From the NCBI RefSeq assembly GCF_020181035.1, contig NZ_JAIQYY010000002.1, positions 1 to 38,937 on the forward strand: 38,937 bases of DNA, given 5' to 3'. Shown in pieces: positions 1 through 6,460 of this stretch (position 1 is its first letter; every line of letters starts with the position of its first letter). The notes under the pieces were generated by a model. It made no database searches and was not told the DNA's origin. It worked only from the letters and a program-made list of their open reading frames with translations. The position numbers and the translations under genes were made by a program. The stretch is from Streptomyces sp. CoH27 (lineage in GTDB: Bacteria; Actinomycetota; Actinomycetes; Streptomycetales; Streptomycetaceae).

Positions 1-78
1 CAATGCCCCTCCCCCAGTACGCAGTGAGATCGAGAGAAGCAGCATCACTCCTCTGATCAGATTCCACGTAACTGATAG

Positions 79-219
79 GTAGCGGGAGGCGGCGAGCGGG
101 TTGATCGCGAAGACCTTGCGGTTGCCGGTGCGCAGGGCGGCCACGAGCAGGCCGCGGCTGGTTTCGATGGCCACGGGTATGGGGGTCTCCGGGCTGTCGC
201 CATGTTCGGCCGACAGGTC
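79..219 (-). mobile_element. IS110-family transposase fragment (decayed)
   Basis: The minus strand reads DLSAEHGDSPETPIPVAIE followed by TSRGLLVAALRTGNRKVFA and INPLAASRY. This is the conserved N-terminal block of IS110-type DEDD transposases, in the usual form IPVAIET.RGLLVA.LRATGR.VYAINPLAVARYR. A TAG codon lies immediately upstream in frame (220-222), and the similarity stops right after SRY, before the GAKSDHADA block. It is therefore a short dead relic with no start, catalytic C-terminus or ends. No terminal repeats were seen. Confidence 0.75.
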
Positions 220-580
220 CTAAGCGTCCGGGCTGACGGTTGCCTGTTCAGGCGCGGCGGGCCACGTTGCGCGCGCTGCGTTTGTGGAGTTCTCATAACC
301 GGGGCTGCGGTCAGCAAGGTTCCGAAGAGAGCAGGGATCCGAGCTCGCTGAGGGCAGGGCGATCCGCTGACGACTCGTGACGCAAGTTCGAGAGCGCAGA
401 GGTGAGTGGGATGTGGGAAGTGCGAGCGGACTCCCGAGAGCCACCTGACTACTTGTCAGCAAAGTCAGCATTGGGTCAGCATCAGTCCGACCAAAACTGA
501 CTACGGCTGGCGAAACTTGCATTTCAAGGTGGAGTGGAACGGGTGGCGTAAAGGGGGTTTGCTCAAGTGGTCGAAGAGAA
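220..580. other. gene-free stretch
   Basis: I see no convincing gene here. Reading frames on both strands lack family motifs, Shine-Dalgarno sequences and the normal codon pattern, and the base composition is less GC-rich than the neighbouring genes. It probably represents decayed DNA beside the IS110 relic. Confidence 0.5.
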
Positions 581-609
581 CTGGGCGGGGTGCGCTTCAC
601 CTCGCCCAG
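581..609. terminator. hairpin terminator after pirin gene
   Basis: Arms CTGGGCGGGGTG (581-592) and CACCTCGCCCAG (598-609) pair over 12 bp, with one G-T wobble and a 5-nt loop. It lies 30 bp past the stop of the minus-strand pirin gene. Streptomyces terminators often lack a U-tract. Confidence 0.6.
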
Positions 610-639
610 CTATGAGCGCGTCGGTACGAAAATCCCAGC

Positions 640-1605
640 TCAGCGCACTCGACCCCGCGCCTTCAGTGGCACCGCCGGCAGCTCCGGTGCAGGCAGCTGG
701 TCTCCGTCATACCCCTTCACTTCCCCAAATCGCGACCCGCTCATCCACTCCTCCCGGGCCTGTTTGATATCGTCCTGGGTGCGTCCGATGAAGTTCCACC
801 ACATGACCAGTTCCTCTTCGAACGGCTCGCCGCCGAGCAGCATGAGGCCGGCGTCGGACTCCGCGCGCAGCGGCAGCTCGCGGCGGCCGCAGCCGAGGTA
901 GAGCATCGAGCCCGGCAGCACCGGCACGCCGTCGACGTGCACCTCGCCGGACATCGCGAGCACGCCGTACTCGAAGTCCGGTACGAGCGGCAGCCGTACG
1001 TCGGCGCCGCGGGCGAGGGCAAGGTCGGCGCCGACGATCGGGGTGTACGTCGTACCCGGGGAGGCCGAGCCGTCGAGGTCGCCGAGTATCACGGTCGCCG
1101 TGAGACCGGGCGCCGTGACCGTCGGCAGCTCCGCGTGATACTCGAACGCCGGGTCGGTGTACCGGTGCGCGTCGGGCAGCGCGACCCACAGCTGCGCGCC
1201 GTGGAGGTAGCGCGCGTGCGACTTCGGGCTCTCCTCCGAGTGGCTGATTGCACGGCCCGAGGTCATGAGCCCGAGTTCGCGGGGGCGGATCGTGCGGAGG
1301 CTGCCGGTCGAGTCGCGGTGCAGCACTTCGCCCTCGTGCAGCCAGCTGACGGTCTGCAGGCCCATGTGCGGGTGCGGGGGTACCTGCATGCCGGGCTCGT
1401 CGGCGATGTCATCGGGGCCGTAGTGGTCGACGAATGCCCAGGCGCCGATCATGCGCCGGCCGAGGTTCGGCAGCAGCCGGCGCACTTCGGTGGATTCCCC
1501 GAGCTGTACGTGTCGCGGGCTCAGCAGCTCGCGGACGGGTTCGGCGACGACGAATCCGCGGCCGCCGCACACGCTCGGTACGGGCGCGCGGTCAAGGTTG
1601 CTCAT
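640..1605 (-). CDS. pirin family protein
   Basis: This is a 321-residue bicupin of the pirin family. The N-terminal half holds the pirin signature: GAWAFVDHYGPD, then PPHPHMGLQTVSWLHEGEV, which supplies the His residues of the metal site, then ISHSEESP. The C-terminal half carries the pirin_C cupin (LGGEPFEEELVMWWNFIGR). Bacterial pirins are Fe(II)-binding proteins, and some have quercetinase activity; the substrate here is unknown. I chose ATG 1605 (MSNLDRAP) because a TAGGTT hexamer sits 7 bp upstream and no Shine-Dalgarno is present, as for a leaderless message. A GTG nine bases further up would fall inside that spacing. It stands alone, with a hairpin after the stop. Confidence 0.93.
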   Translation of the reverse strand: MSNLDRAPVPSVCGGRGFVVAEPVRELLSPRHVQLGESTEVRRLLPNLGRRMIGAWAFVDHYGPDDIADEPGMQVPPHPHMGLQTVSWLHEGEVLHRDSTGSLRTIRPRELGLMTSGRAISHSEESPKSHARYLHGAQLWVALPDAHRYTDPAFEYHAELPTVTAPGLTATVILGDLDGSASPGTTYTPIVGADLALARGADVRLPLVPDFEYGVLAMSGEVHVDGVPVLPGSMLYLGCGRRELPLRAESDAGLMLLGGEPFEEELVMWWNFIGRTQDDIKQAREEWMSGSRFGEVKGYDGDQLPAPELPAVPLKARGRVR

Positions 1606-1612
1606 GCGGCAC

Positions 1613-1618
1613 AACCTA
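1613..1618 (-). promoter_or_regulatory. -10 box of pirin gene, leaderless type
   Basis: TAGGTT on the minus strand lies 7 bp before ATG 1605. There is no Shine-Dalgarno, so the transcript should begin at the start codon. Confidence 0.55.
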
Positions 1619-1744
1619 GCGGGGGCGGGGGCGGCGGCGCGCCCGGAACGGCGGCCCGGTCCGTGTCTTCAGCCGGTCGAGCAGTCCGGTGAGTTCCACC
1701 CGGATCCCGGGTGCCTCGGGACCGGATCGCAGCAGGCGCAGGTG

Positions 1745-2179
1745 TCAGGCCTGCTCCACCGTCGCCGTCACCGGTGTTCCCGTCTCCACCGTGCGGCTGA
1801 CCGTGCAGAGGCGGTCGTGGGAGGTCTTCACCGCCCGGGGCAGGATCGCGCGGGCCCGTTCGGCGCCCTCGCCGTCGGGGAACGTGACGTGGAAGGTGAC
1901 GGCGAGGTCCGTGAGGCGGTTGCCGAGGTCGTCGTCGACCTTCGTACCCCGCACGTCGACGGTGAAGGCGGTGGGCTCCGCGTGCCGGCCGGTCGCGATG
2001 TCCACGTCCACCGCCGTGCAGCCGCCGAGTGCCGCCAGCAGCAGCTCGACCGGGGTGAACTCGGTGTCACCCGCGGCGCCGGTGCCGAAGGAGATCGTGC
2101 CGCCGCGGGTGTTCGTCGCCGTGAAGTGGCCGGTGCTGGTGCGCTCCACGGTGACGGTGCGCAGGGAGTTGTCGGTCAT
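1745..2179 (-). CDS. OsmC family peroxiredoxin-like protein
   Basis: This 144-residue protein has the full length of the OsmC/Ohr fold. TPVELLLAALGGCTAVDV places the first conserved cysteine at C54, on the central helix. RLCTVSRTVETGTPV places the second at C125. In this family the pair reduces organic hydroperoxides. The N-terminus (VTVERTSTGHFTA) is closer to the general YhfA/OsmC-like branch than to classical Ohr, so hydroperoxidase activity is inferred. Its ATG has TAAGGT 7 bp upstream and no Shine-Dalgarno. It lies 30 bp beyond the stop of the FAD oxidase gene on the same strand, so some readthrough is possible, but it appears to have its own promoter. Confidence 0.92.
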   Translation of the reverse strand: MTDNSLRTVTVERTSTGHFTATNTRGGTISFGTGAAGDTEFTPVELLLAALGGCTAVDVDIATGRHAEPTAFTVDVRGTKVDDDLGNRLTDLAVTFHVTFPDGEGAERARAILPRAVKTSHDRLCTVSRTVETGTPVTATVEQA

Positions 2180-2186
2180 ACCGGCG

Positions 2187-2192
2187 ACCTTA
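2187..2192 (-). promoter_or_regulatory. -10 box of osmC-like gene, leaderless type
   Basis: TAAGGT on the minus strand lies 7 bp before ATG 2179. It sits in the 30-bp gap after the upstream gene. Confidence 0.55.
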
Positions 2193-2209
2193 ACTCGGCA
2201 GGGGCCGCG

Positions 2210-3625
2210 TCACCGGCCGAGCACTTTGCCCGGGTTGAGCAGGCCGTGGGGGTCGAGGGCGTCCTTGACCGCCCGGTTGAGGGCCATGACCTCCGGGCCC
2301 AGCTCGGCGCGCAGCCCCTCCCGCTTGAGCAGGCCGACCCCGTGCTCCCCGGTGACCGTGCCGCCGAGCGCCAGGGCCTCGGTGATGATCTCGCGGAAGG
2401 CGGCCTGCGCCCGTTCCCGCGCCGCCTCGTCGCCGGGCGGGGTGATCAGCAGGGGGTGCAGATTGCCGTCCCCGGCGTGGGCGATGTTGGCGATGAGCGT
2501 GTCGTACCGCTCGGCGAGGGCGTGGATGCGGCCGAGCATCTCCGGGACGGCGGACTTCGGTACGCAGATGTCCTCGGTGAGCACGGGGCCGAGCCGTTCC
2601 AGGGCCGGGTAGGCGAGCCGGCGCGCCTCGAACAGCGCGTCCGCCTCCTGCGGGTCGGTGGAGCGGGCCGCCCAGGTGGCACCCGCGTCCTCGAAACAGC
2701 GCAGGACGGTCTCGGCCTCCTCCTCGCCCGCCTTCCCGGGCGCGTCGGTGCGGCCGAGCAGGACGACGTCCGCGTCGGCGGACAGCCCCATCTGCTTCCA
2801 CGCGTCGACGGCCTCCAGGCAGTACCGGTCGATGAGTTCCAGCGCGGAGGGGGTCACTCCGGCGGCGGCCACCGCGGCGACCGCGCGGCCCGCGTCCACG
2901 ACGGACGAGAAGTACCCGGCCACCGTGTGCTCCGGCGGGCGGCCGGGCCGCAGCCGGAGCGTCACCTCGGTGATCACGCCGAGGGTGCCCTCGGACCCGA
3001 CCATCAGGCCGGTGAGGTCGTAGCCCGCGACGCCCTTGGCGGTACGGCGGCCGACCCGGACGAGTTCCCCGGTGCCGGTGACGAACTGCAGGCCCAGCAC
3101 GTAGTCGCGGGTGACGCCGTACTTCACACAGCAGATTCCGCCCGCGTTCGTGGCCACGTTGCCGCCGATGGTGGACCAGCGGGCGCTGGCCGGATCCGGC
3201 GGGTACCACAGGCCGTGCGCGGCGCAGGCGGTGCGCAGGTCCTCGTTGACGACGCCGGGTTCGACGACCGCGAGCCGCTCCAGCGGGTCGATGCGTTTGA
3301 CGGCCGTCATGGCCTCGGTGGACAGCACCACCGCCCCGTCGACGGCGTTCGCGCCGCCGGACAGCCCGGTGCCGGCCCCGCGCGGCACCACCGGGGCCGC
3401 GTGGTCGAGGCAGGCGAGGACGACCGCGCGCACCTCCTCGGCGGTGCGTGGCCGCACCAGTGCCGCGGGCCGTCCGTGGGGCGCCCATTCCGCCTCGTCG
3501 TGCGCGTACCCCGCCAGCAGGGCGGGGTCGGTGACGACGCGTCCCCCGGGCAGGTCGCGGTGGAGGCGTTCGATCAGTGCGGGGTCCGGGGCGTCCGGCG
3601 CGCGATCCGGGAGGGCGTGGGGCAT
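2210..3625 (-). CDS. FAD-linked oxidase, GlcD / D-lactate dehydrogenase type
   Basis: This 471-residue flavoprotein belongs to the VAO/PCMH fold. The FAD-binding domain runs from about residue 35 to 215, with VVPRGAGTGLSGGANA as the pyrophosphate loop, TIGGNVATNAGG, and GSEGTLGVITEVTLRL. The C-terminal oxidase domain contains NIAHAGDGNLHPL, with the metal- and substrate-binding His residues, and TVTGEHGVGLLKR. The family oxidises 2-hydroxyacids such as glycolate or D-lactate to 2-oxoacids. No glcE, glcF or lutABC partner is nearby, so the substrate and electron acceptor are unknown. ATG 3625 has TACGGT 6 bp upstream and no Shine-Dalgarno, so it is probably leaderless. It is divergent from the universal stress gene. 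Confidence 0.9.
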   Translation of the reverse strand: MPHALPDRAPDAPDPALIERLHRDLPGGRVVTDPALLAGYAHDEAEWAPHGRPAALVRPRTAEEVRAVVLACLDHAAPVVPRGAGTGLSGGANAVDGAVVLSTEAMTAVKRIDPLERLAVVEPGVVNEDLRTACAAHGLWYPPDPASARWSTIGGNVATNAGGICCVKYGVTRDYVLGLQFVTGTGELVRVGRRTAKGVAGYDLTGLMVGSEGTLGVITEVTLRLRPGRPPEHTVAGYFSSVVDAGRAVAAVAAAGVTPSALELIDRYCLEAVDAWKQMGLSADADVVLLGRTDAPGKAGEEEAETVLRCFEDAGATWAARSTDPQEADALFEARRLAYPALERLGPVLTEDICVPKSAVPEMLGRIHALAERYDTLIANIAHAGDGNLHPLLITPPGDEAARERAQAAFREIITEALALGGTVTGEHGVGLLKREGLRAELGPEVMALNRAVKDALDPHGLLNPGKVLGR

Positions 3626-3631
3626 GGCAGC

Positions 3632-3637
3632 ACCGTA
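3632..3637 (-). promoter_or_regulatory. -10 box of FAD oxidase gene, leaderless type
   Basis: TACGGT on the minus strand lies exactly 6 bp before ATG 3625, with no Shine-Dalgarno. Confidence 0.55.
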
Positions 3638-3780
3638 ATCCGGTCCGTCCCGCGGCGGTCGGTGAACGGGACGATCTCGGCGCGGAACCCGGGAAGTCCG
3701 CCGACCTCACGGATGTTGCAGCCGGTGGCGCCGGGTGCCGGCGTCGCTCGTCAGCTCGCTGAGCAAGAGGAAGAAGAGCC

Positions 3781-4212
3781 ATGTTCCAGCGCATCCTGGT
3801 CGCCGTCGATTCCGGTCCCGCCCGTCACTCCGCCGTACGGCTGGCGGGCGAGCTGGCCCGGCTGGCCGGTTCCGAGGTCCGGGTCCTGCATGTCATCGCG
3901 TCCGCCGCCACGCTCGCCACGGTCGTCCCGTTGGAGGACGACGCCGAGGGCAGGGCCGTGCTCGACGAGGCCGTGGCGGCCCTGGGCGACCTGGACGTCA
4001 AGGCCGACGGCGCGCTGGTCCGCGGCCTGACCACCCAGGTCGCCACCACGATCGCCGAGTCGGCCGCGGAGTTCGGCGCCGACCTCATCGTGCTGAGCCC
4101 CCATCACCGGGGCGCCGTGGAAGCCCTGTTCACCCCGCGGGTCAGCGACGCCGTCGCGCACACGAGCCGCACGCCGGTCCTGCTGGCGCCGGAGGACGAG
4201 CACCTGGCCTGA
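3781..4212 (+). CDS. universal stress protein (UspA family)
   Basis: This is a single-domain Usp of 143 residues. FQRILVAVDSGPARHSAVRLA gives the first beta strand and the nucleotide-contacting Asp10. ADLIVLSPHH and TPVLLAPED are the usual late strands. The ATP-binding motif G-x2-G-x9-G-S/T is degraded: the segment reads SPHHRGAVEALFTPRVSDAV, with PR where GS or GT is expected. It may be a non-ATP-binding member like E. coli UspA. A purine-rich Shine-Dalgarno (AAGAGGAAGAAGAG) precedes the ATG. The gene is monocistronic, with a strong terminator behind it. Confidence 0.9.
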   Translation: MFQRILVAVDSGPARHSAVRLAGELARLAGSEVRVLHVIASAATLATVVPLEDDAEGRAVLDEAVAALGDLDVKADGALVRGLTTQVATTIAESAAEFGADLIVLSPHHRGAVEALFTPRVSDAVAHTSRTPVLLAPEDEHLA

Positions 4213-4218
4213 GGCCGG

Positions 4219-4261
4219 GCCGTCTGCCGGGGCGGGCTCGGCGCTCGCCCCGGCAGACGGC
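4219..4261 (+). terminator. strong hairpin terminator after usp gene
   Basis: Perfect 16-bp arms at 4219-4234 and 4246-4261, built on CCGTCTGCCGGGGCG, flank an 11-nt loop. The hairpin starts 7 bp after the stop codon and has no T-run. Confidence 0.85.
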
Positions 4262-4305
4262 ACCCGCAAACGCGGACCACGGCCGGGGCGGACCGCCATC
4301 AAAAC

Positions 4306-4333
4306 AGTAGCCATGTACATAGTAGCCATGTAC
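4306..4333 (+). promoter_or_regulatory. tandem operator in marR promoter
   Basis: AGTAGCCATGTAC occurs twice (4306-4318 and 4321-4333) with a 2-bp gap. The pair also contains the inverted repeat GTACAT-N7-ATGTAC (4315-4333) and the palindrome ATGTACAT (4313-4320). It overlaps the predicted -10 box and is markedly AT-rich for this genome. It is most likely the autoregulatory site of the MarR protein encoded 10 bp downstream. Confidence 0.65.
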
Positions 4334-4336
4334 TGT
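4331..4336 (+). promoter_or_regulatory. -10 box of marR gene, leaderless type
   Basis: TACTGT lies 7 bp before ATG 4344 and overlaps the second operator repeat. No Shine-Dalgarno is present. Confidence 0.55.
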
Positions 4337-4343
4337 ATCTGCC

Positions 4344-4832
4344 ATGAGCAACGGTTCCGAAGGAGCCACGCCCGGCTTCCTGGTGTGGCGGCTGTCGATG
4401 AAGTGGCGGGTCGCGGTGGACCGCGCGGTGGCCCCGCTGGGGCTGACACACGCGCAGTACGCGCTGCTGGCCTCGCTGTACGGCATGCACCGCACCGGAC
4501 TGCGGCCCAGCCAGCGCCGGCTCGCCGACCAGATCGGGCTGGAGGCGCTCTACGTCTCCAAGCTGGCCCGCGGCCTGGAGTCGGCCGGCCTTCTCGAACG
4601 CACCCGGGATCCGGCCGACCCGCGCGCCGTCCAGCTGGCGCTCACCGAGCAGGGACGCGAGGTCACCGCGAAGGCGATCGGCGTCGTCCAGGGGCTGCTG
4701 CGGCAGCTGCTGGCCCCGCTCGGCGGACTCGACAGCCCGCGCACGCGGGAGTTCACCCGCGAGCTCACAACCCTGCTCGACGCACCGCTTGACCCGTTCG
4801 GCACCACCGATCACGAGACGGAGCAGCCATGA
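4344..4832 (+). CDS. MarR family transcriptional regulator
   Basis: This is a 162-residue winged-helix regulator. Helices at about residues 14-30 (WRLSMKWRVAVDRAVAPLG) start the dimer region. SQRRLADQIGLEALYVSKLARGLESAGLLER is the recognition helix and its turn, and RDPADPRAVQLALTEQG is the wing. MarR proteins are dimeric repressors of adjacent genes, released by small ligands or oxidation. No cysteine is seen in this protein, which argues against thiol sensing of the OhrR type. The start follows from the -10 spacing. Its last bases overlap the next regulator (ATGA), so the two form one operon that probably represses itself. Confidence 0.9.
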   Translation: MSNGSEGATPGFLVWRLSMKWRVAVDRAVAPLGLTHAQYALLASLYGMHRTGLRPSQRRLADQIGLEALYVSKLARGLESAGLLERTRDPADPRAVQLALTEQGREVTAKAIGVVQGLLRQLLAPLGGLDSPRTREFTRELTTLLDAPLDPFGTTDHETEQP

Positions 4833-5287
4833 CCACCACCACCGCACCCCGCGTCGACCCCCGCGTCATCGCCCTCGCCCACTACGCGGGCCGGGCGATC
4901 CTGGAGCGCGTCCTCGTCCGGCACGGCATCGACTTCCTGCAGTCCGTCACGCTCCGGCTGACGGTCGTGGCCGACGGCCCGGTCGAGCGGGCCGGCCTCG
5001 TCGCCGACGTCGTCGGCGCGGTGAAGGTCGCCGAGGCCGACGCCCACCGCGCGATCGACGCGCTGACGGCCGCCAGGCTGGTGTCGGCCGAGGAGCCGTC
5101 CCAGGTGCGCGTCACGGACGCCGGACGGGAGCTGTACGCCACGACCTCCGCCGCGACCGCCCCGATCACCGCCCGGATCTACGCGGGCATCTCCGAGGAG
5201 GACCGGGCCGTGGCCGGGCGCGTCCTGGCCTTGATCACGGAGCGGGCCGACGCGGAGCTGGCCGCTCTGAGCACACGGAACAGTTAG
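4829..5287 (+). CDS. second MarR-like winged-helix regulator
   Basis: This 152-residue protein is translated from an ATG overlapping the stop of the first MarR gene by four bases. VVGAVKVAEADAHRAIDALTAARLVSAEE resembles the MarR recognition helix with the helix after it, and SQVRVTDAGRELY looks like the wing. It is more divergent from the family than its neighbour. Two regulators in one transcript may heterodimerise or act in series. No target gene is obvious; the next genes are a TPR protein and a deformylase. The family assignment is moderately sure, but the function is not known. Confidence 0.75.
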   Translation: MTTTTAPRVDPRVIALAHYAGRAILERVLVRHGIDFLQSVTLRLTVVADGPVERAGLVADVVGAVKVAEADAHRAIDALTAARLVSAEEPSQVRVTDAGRELYATTSAATAPITARIYAGISEEDRAVAGRVLALITERADAELAALSTRNS

Positions 5288-5337
5288 TGGAATATTGAAC
5301 AACTGCGGTCCGTTGTGGCCTCCGAAGGAGGTCGACA

Positions 5338-5685
5338 GTGGAGACGACGTACTACGACCACGGCACGCCGGCCGAGCGCTGGGAGCGCGCGCAGCAGTTC
5401 TTCGACGCCAAGGACTACGCGGGTGCGGCACGGGTGCTGACCGGGCTGGTCGAGGAGGTGCCGGAGCAGACCGGACCCCGGCTGCTGCTGGCCCGCGCCT
5501 ACTACCACTCGGCCCAACTGCGCCGCGCCGAAGCCGAGCTGCGAGTCATCGTGGAACGCGACCCGGTGGAGCACTACGCCCGGCTGCTGCTGGGCCGCAC
5601 CCTCGAACGGCAGGCCCGGCACGAGGAGGCACAAGCGCACCTGCGGATCGCCTCGGCGCTCGCGGGCGACTTCCCGCAGGACTGA
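5338..5685 (+). CDS. small tetratricopeptide-repeat protein
   Basis: This is a 115-residue protein made almost wholly of TPR-like helix pairs. AERWERAQQFFDAKDYAGAARVL, GPRLLLARAYYHSAQLRRAEAEL and EHYARLLLGRTLERQARHEEAQ show the W/L-G-A-P spacing of three repeats. It has no signal peptide or membrane segment, so it should be cytoplasmic. TPR proteins serve as protein-binding scaffolds; the partner is unknown. The GTG start follows a near-perfect GAAGGAGGT Shine-Dalgarno. A hairpin ends the unit 13 bp after the stop. Confidence 0.85.
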   Translation: METTYYDHGTPAERWERAQQFFDAKDYAGAARVLTGLVEEVPEQTGPRLLLARAYYHSAQLRRAEAELRVIVERDPVEHYARLLLGRTLERQARHEEAQAHLRIASALAGDFPQD

Positions 5686-5697
5686 ACGGCACAGGAT

Positions 5698-5727
5698 GGG
5701 CCCGGTTCCCGTACGGGGACCGGGCCC
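5698..5727 (+). terminator. hairpin terminator after TPR gene
   Basis: GGGCCCGGTTCCC (5698-5710) pairs with GGGGACCGGGCCC (5715-5727) through a GTAC loop, with one T-G wobble. Confidence 0.8.
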
Positions 5728-5768
5728 TCGGCACGACCGCCCGCGCCGGGGGCGGCGGGCGGGCATGG

Positions 5769-5774
5769 CATCCT
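5769..5774 (+). promoter_or_regulatory. possible -10 box of deformylase gene
   Basis: CATCCT, a CANNNT variant, lies 6 bp before ATG 5781. No Shine-Dalgarno is present in GGCGCG ahead of the start. Confidence 0.35.
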
Positions 5775-5780
5775 GGCGCG

Positions 5781-6425
5781 ATGGCACCCTCCCCTGATCA
5801 CGCGCCGCTCGCCGAGCGGGTCGAGGAACTCCTCGCCGCCGGCGGCCCCTTGCCCATCGTCGCCGCCGGACAGCCGGTACTGCGGCGCGGCACCGAGCCG
5901 TACGACGGCCAGCTCGGCCCCGCCCTGCTGGCGCGCTTCATCGAGGCCCTGCGCGACACCATGCACGCCGCGCCCGGCGTGGGCCTCGCCGCGCCGCAGG
6001 TCGGCGTGCCCCTGCGGATCGCGGTCATGGAGGACCCGGCGCCGGTGCCCGAGGAGATCGCCGTGACCCGGGGCCGGGTGCCCCAGCCGTTCCGGGTCCT
6101 GGTCAACCCGGTGTACGAGCCCGTCGGCAGCGCGCGTGCCGCGTTCTTCGAGGGCTGCCTGAGCGTGCCGGGCTGGCAGGCGGTGGTGGCCCGGCACGCG
6201 GAGGTACGGCTGCGCGGCCTGGACGAGCGGGGCCGCGCGCTGGACGAGGTGGTCACCGGGTGGCCCGCCCGTATCGTCCAGCACGAGACGGACCACCTCG
6301 ACGGCATGCTCTACCTGGACCGCGCCGAACTGAGGTCGCTGTCCACCAACGAGGCCGTGGCGGCACTGTGGGCCCAGCCGACGCCGGAGACGGCGGCCGC
6401 GGCCCTCGGCTTCGAGCTGCCGTAA
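5781..6425 (+). CDS. def: peptide deformylase
   Basis: The enzyme removes the formyl group from nascent N-formylmethionine. All three metal and active-site motifs are present in this 214-residue protein: GVGLAAPQ (66-73), EGCLS with metal ligand C126 (124-128), and HETDH (168-172). The N-terminal 45 residues are longer than in E. coli Def but usual for actinobacterial copies. Streptomyces carry several def paralogues, so this is probably an accessory copy: no fmt gene is adjacent. The frame is open far upstream into the TPR gene, but ATG 5781 fits a leaderless start and the family N-terminus. Confidence 0.95.
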   Translation: MAPSPDHAPLAERVEELLAAGGPLPIVAAGQPVLRRGTEPYDGQLGPALLARFIEALRDTMHAAPGVGLAAPQVGVPLRIAVMEDPAPVPEEIAVTRGRVPQPFRVLVNPVYEPVGSARAAFFEGCLSVPGWQAVVARHAEVRLRGLDERGRALDEVVTGWPARIVQHETDHLDGMLYLDRAELRSLSTNEAVAALWAQPTPETAAAALGFELP

Positions 6426-6460
6426 CCGCCCCGAGCGCCCTGACTGCCGTACATCCGCGG

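Noticed and set aside
406..901. Short plus-strand frames beside and across the pirin terminator
   Set aside because: They have no Shine-Dalgarno, motif or codon bias, and they run into the antisense of the pirin gene.
1451..4030. Long plus-strand frame across pirin, osmC and the FAD oxidase genes
   Set aside because: It opposes three genes with clear family motifs, lacks motifs of its own and shows the codon pattern of an antisense shadow.
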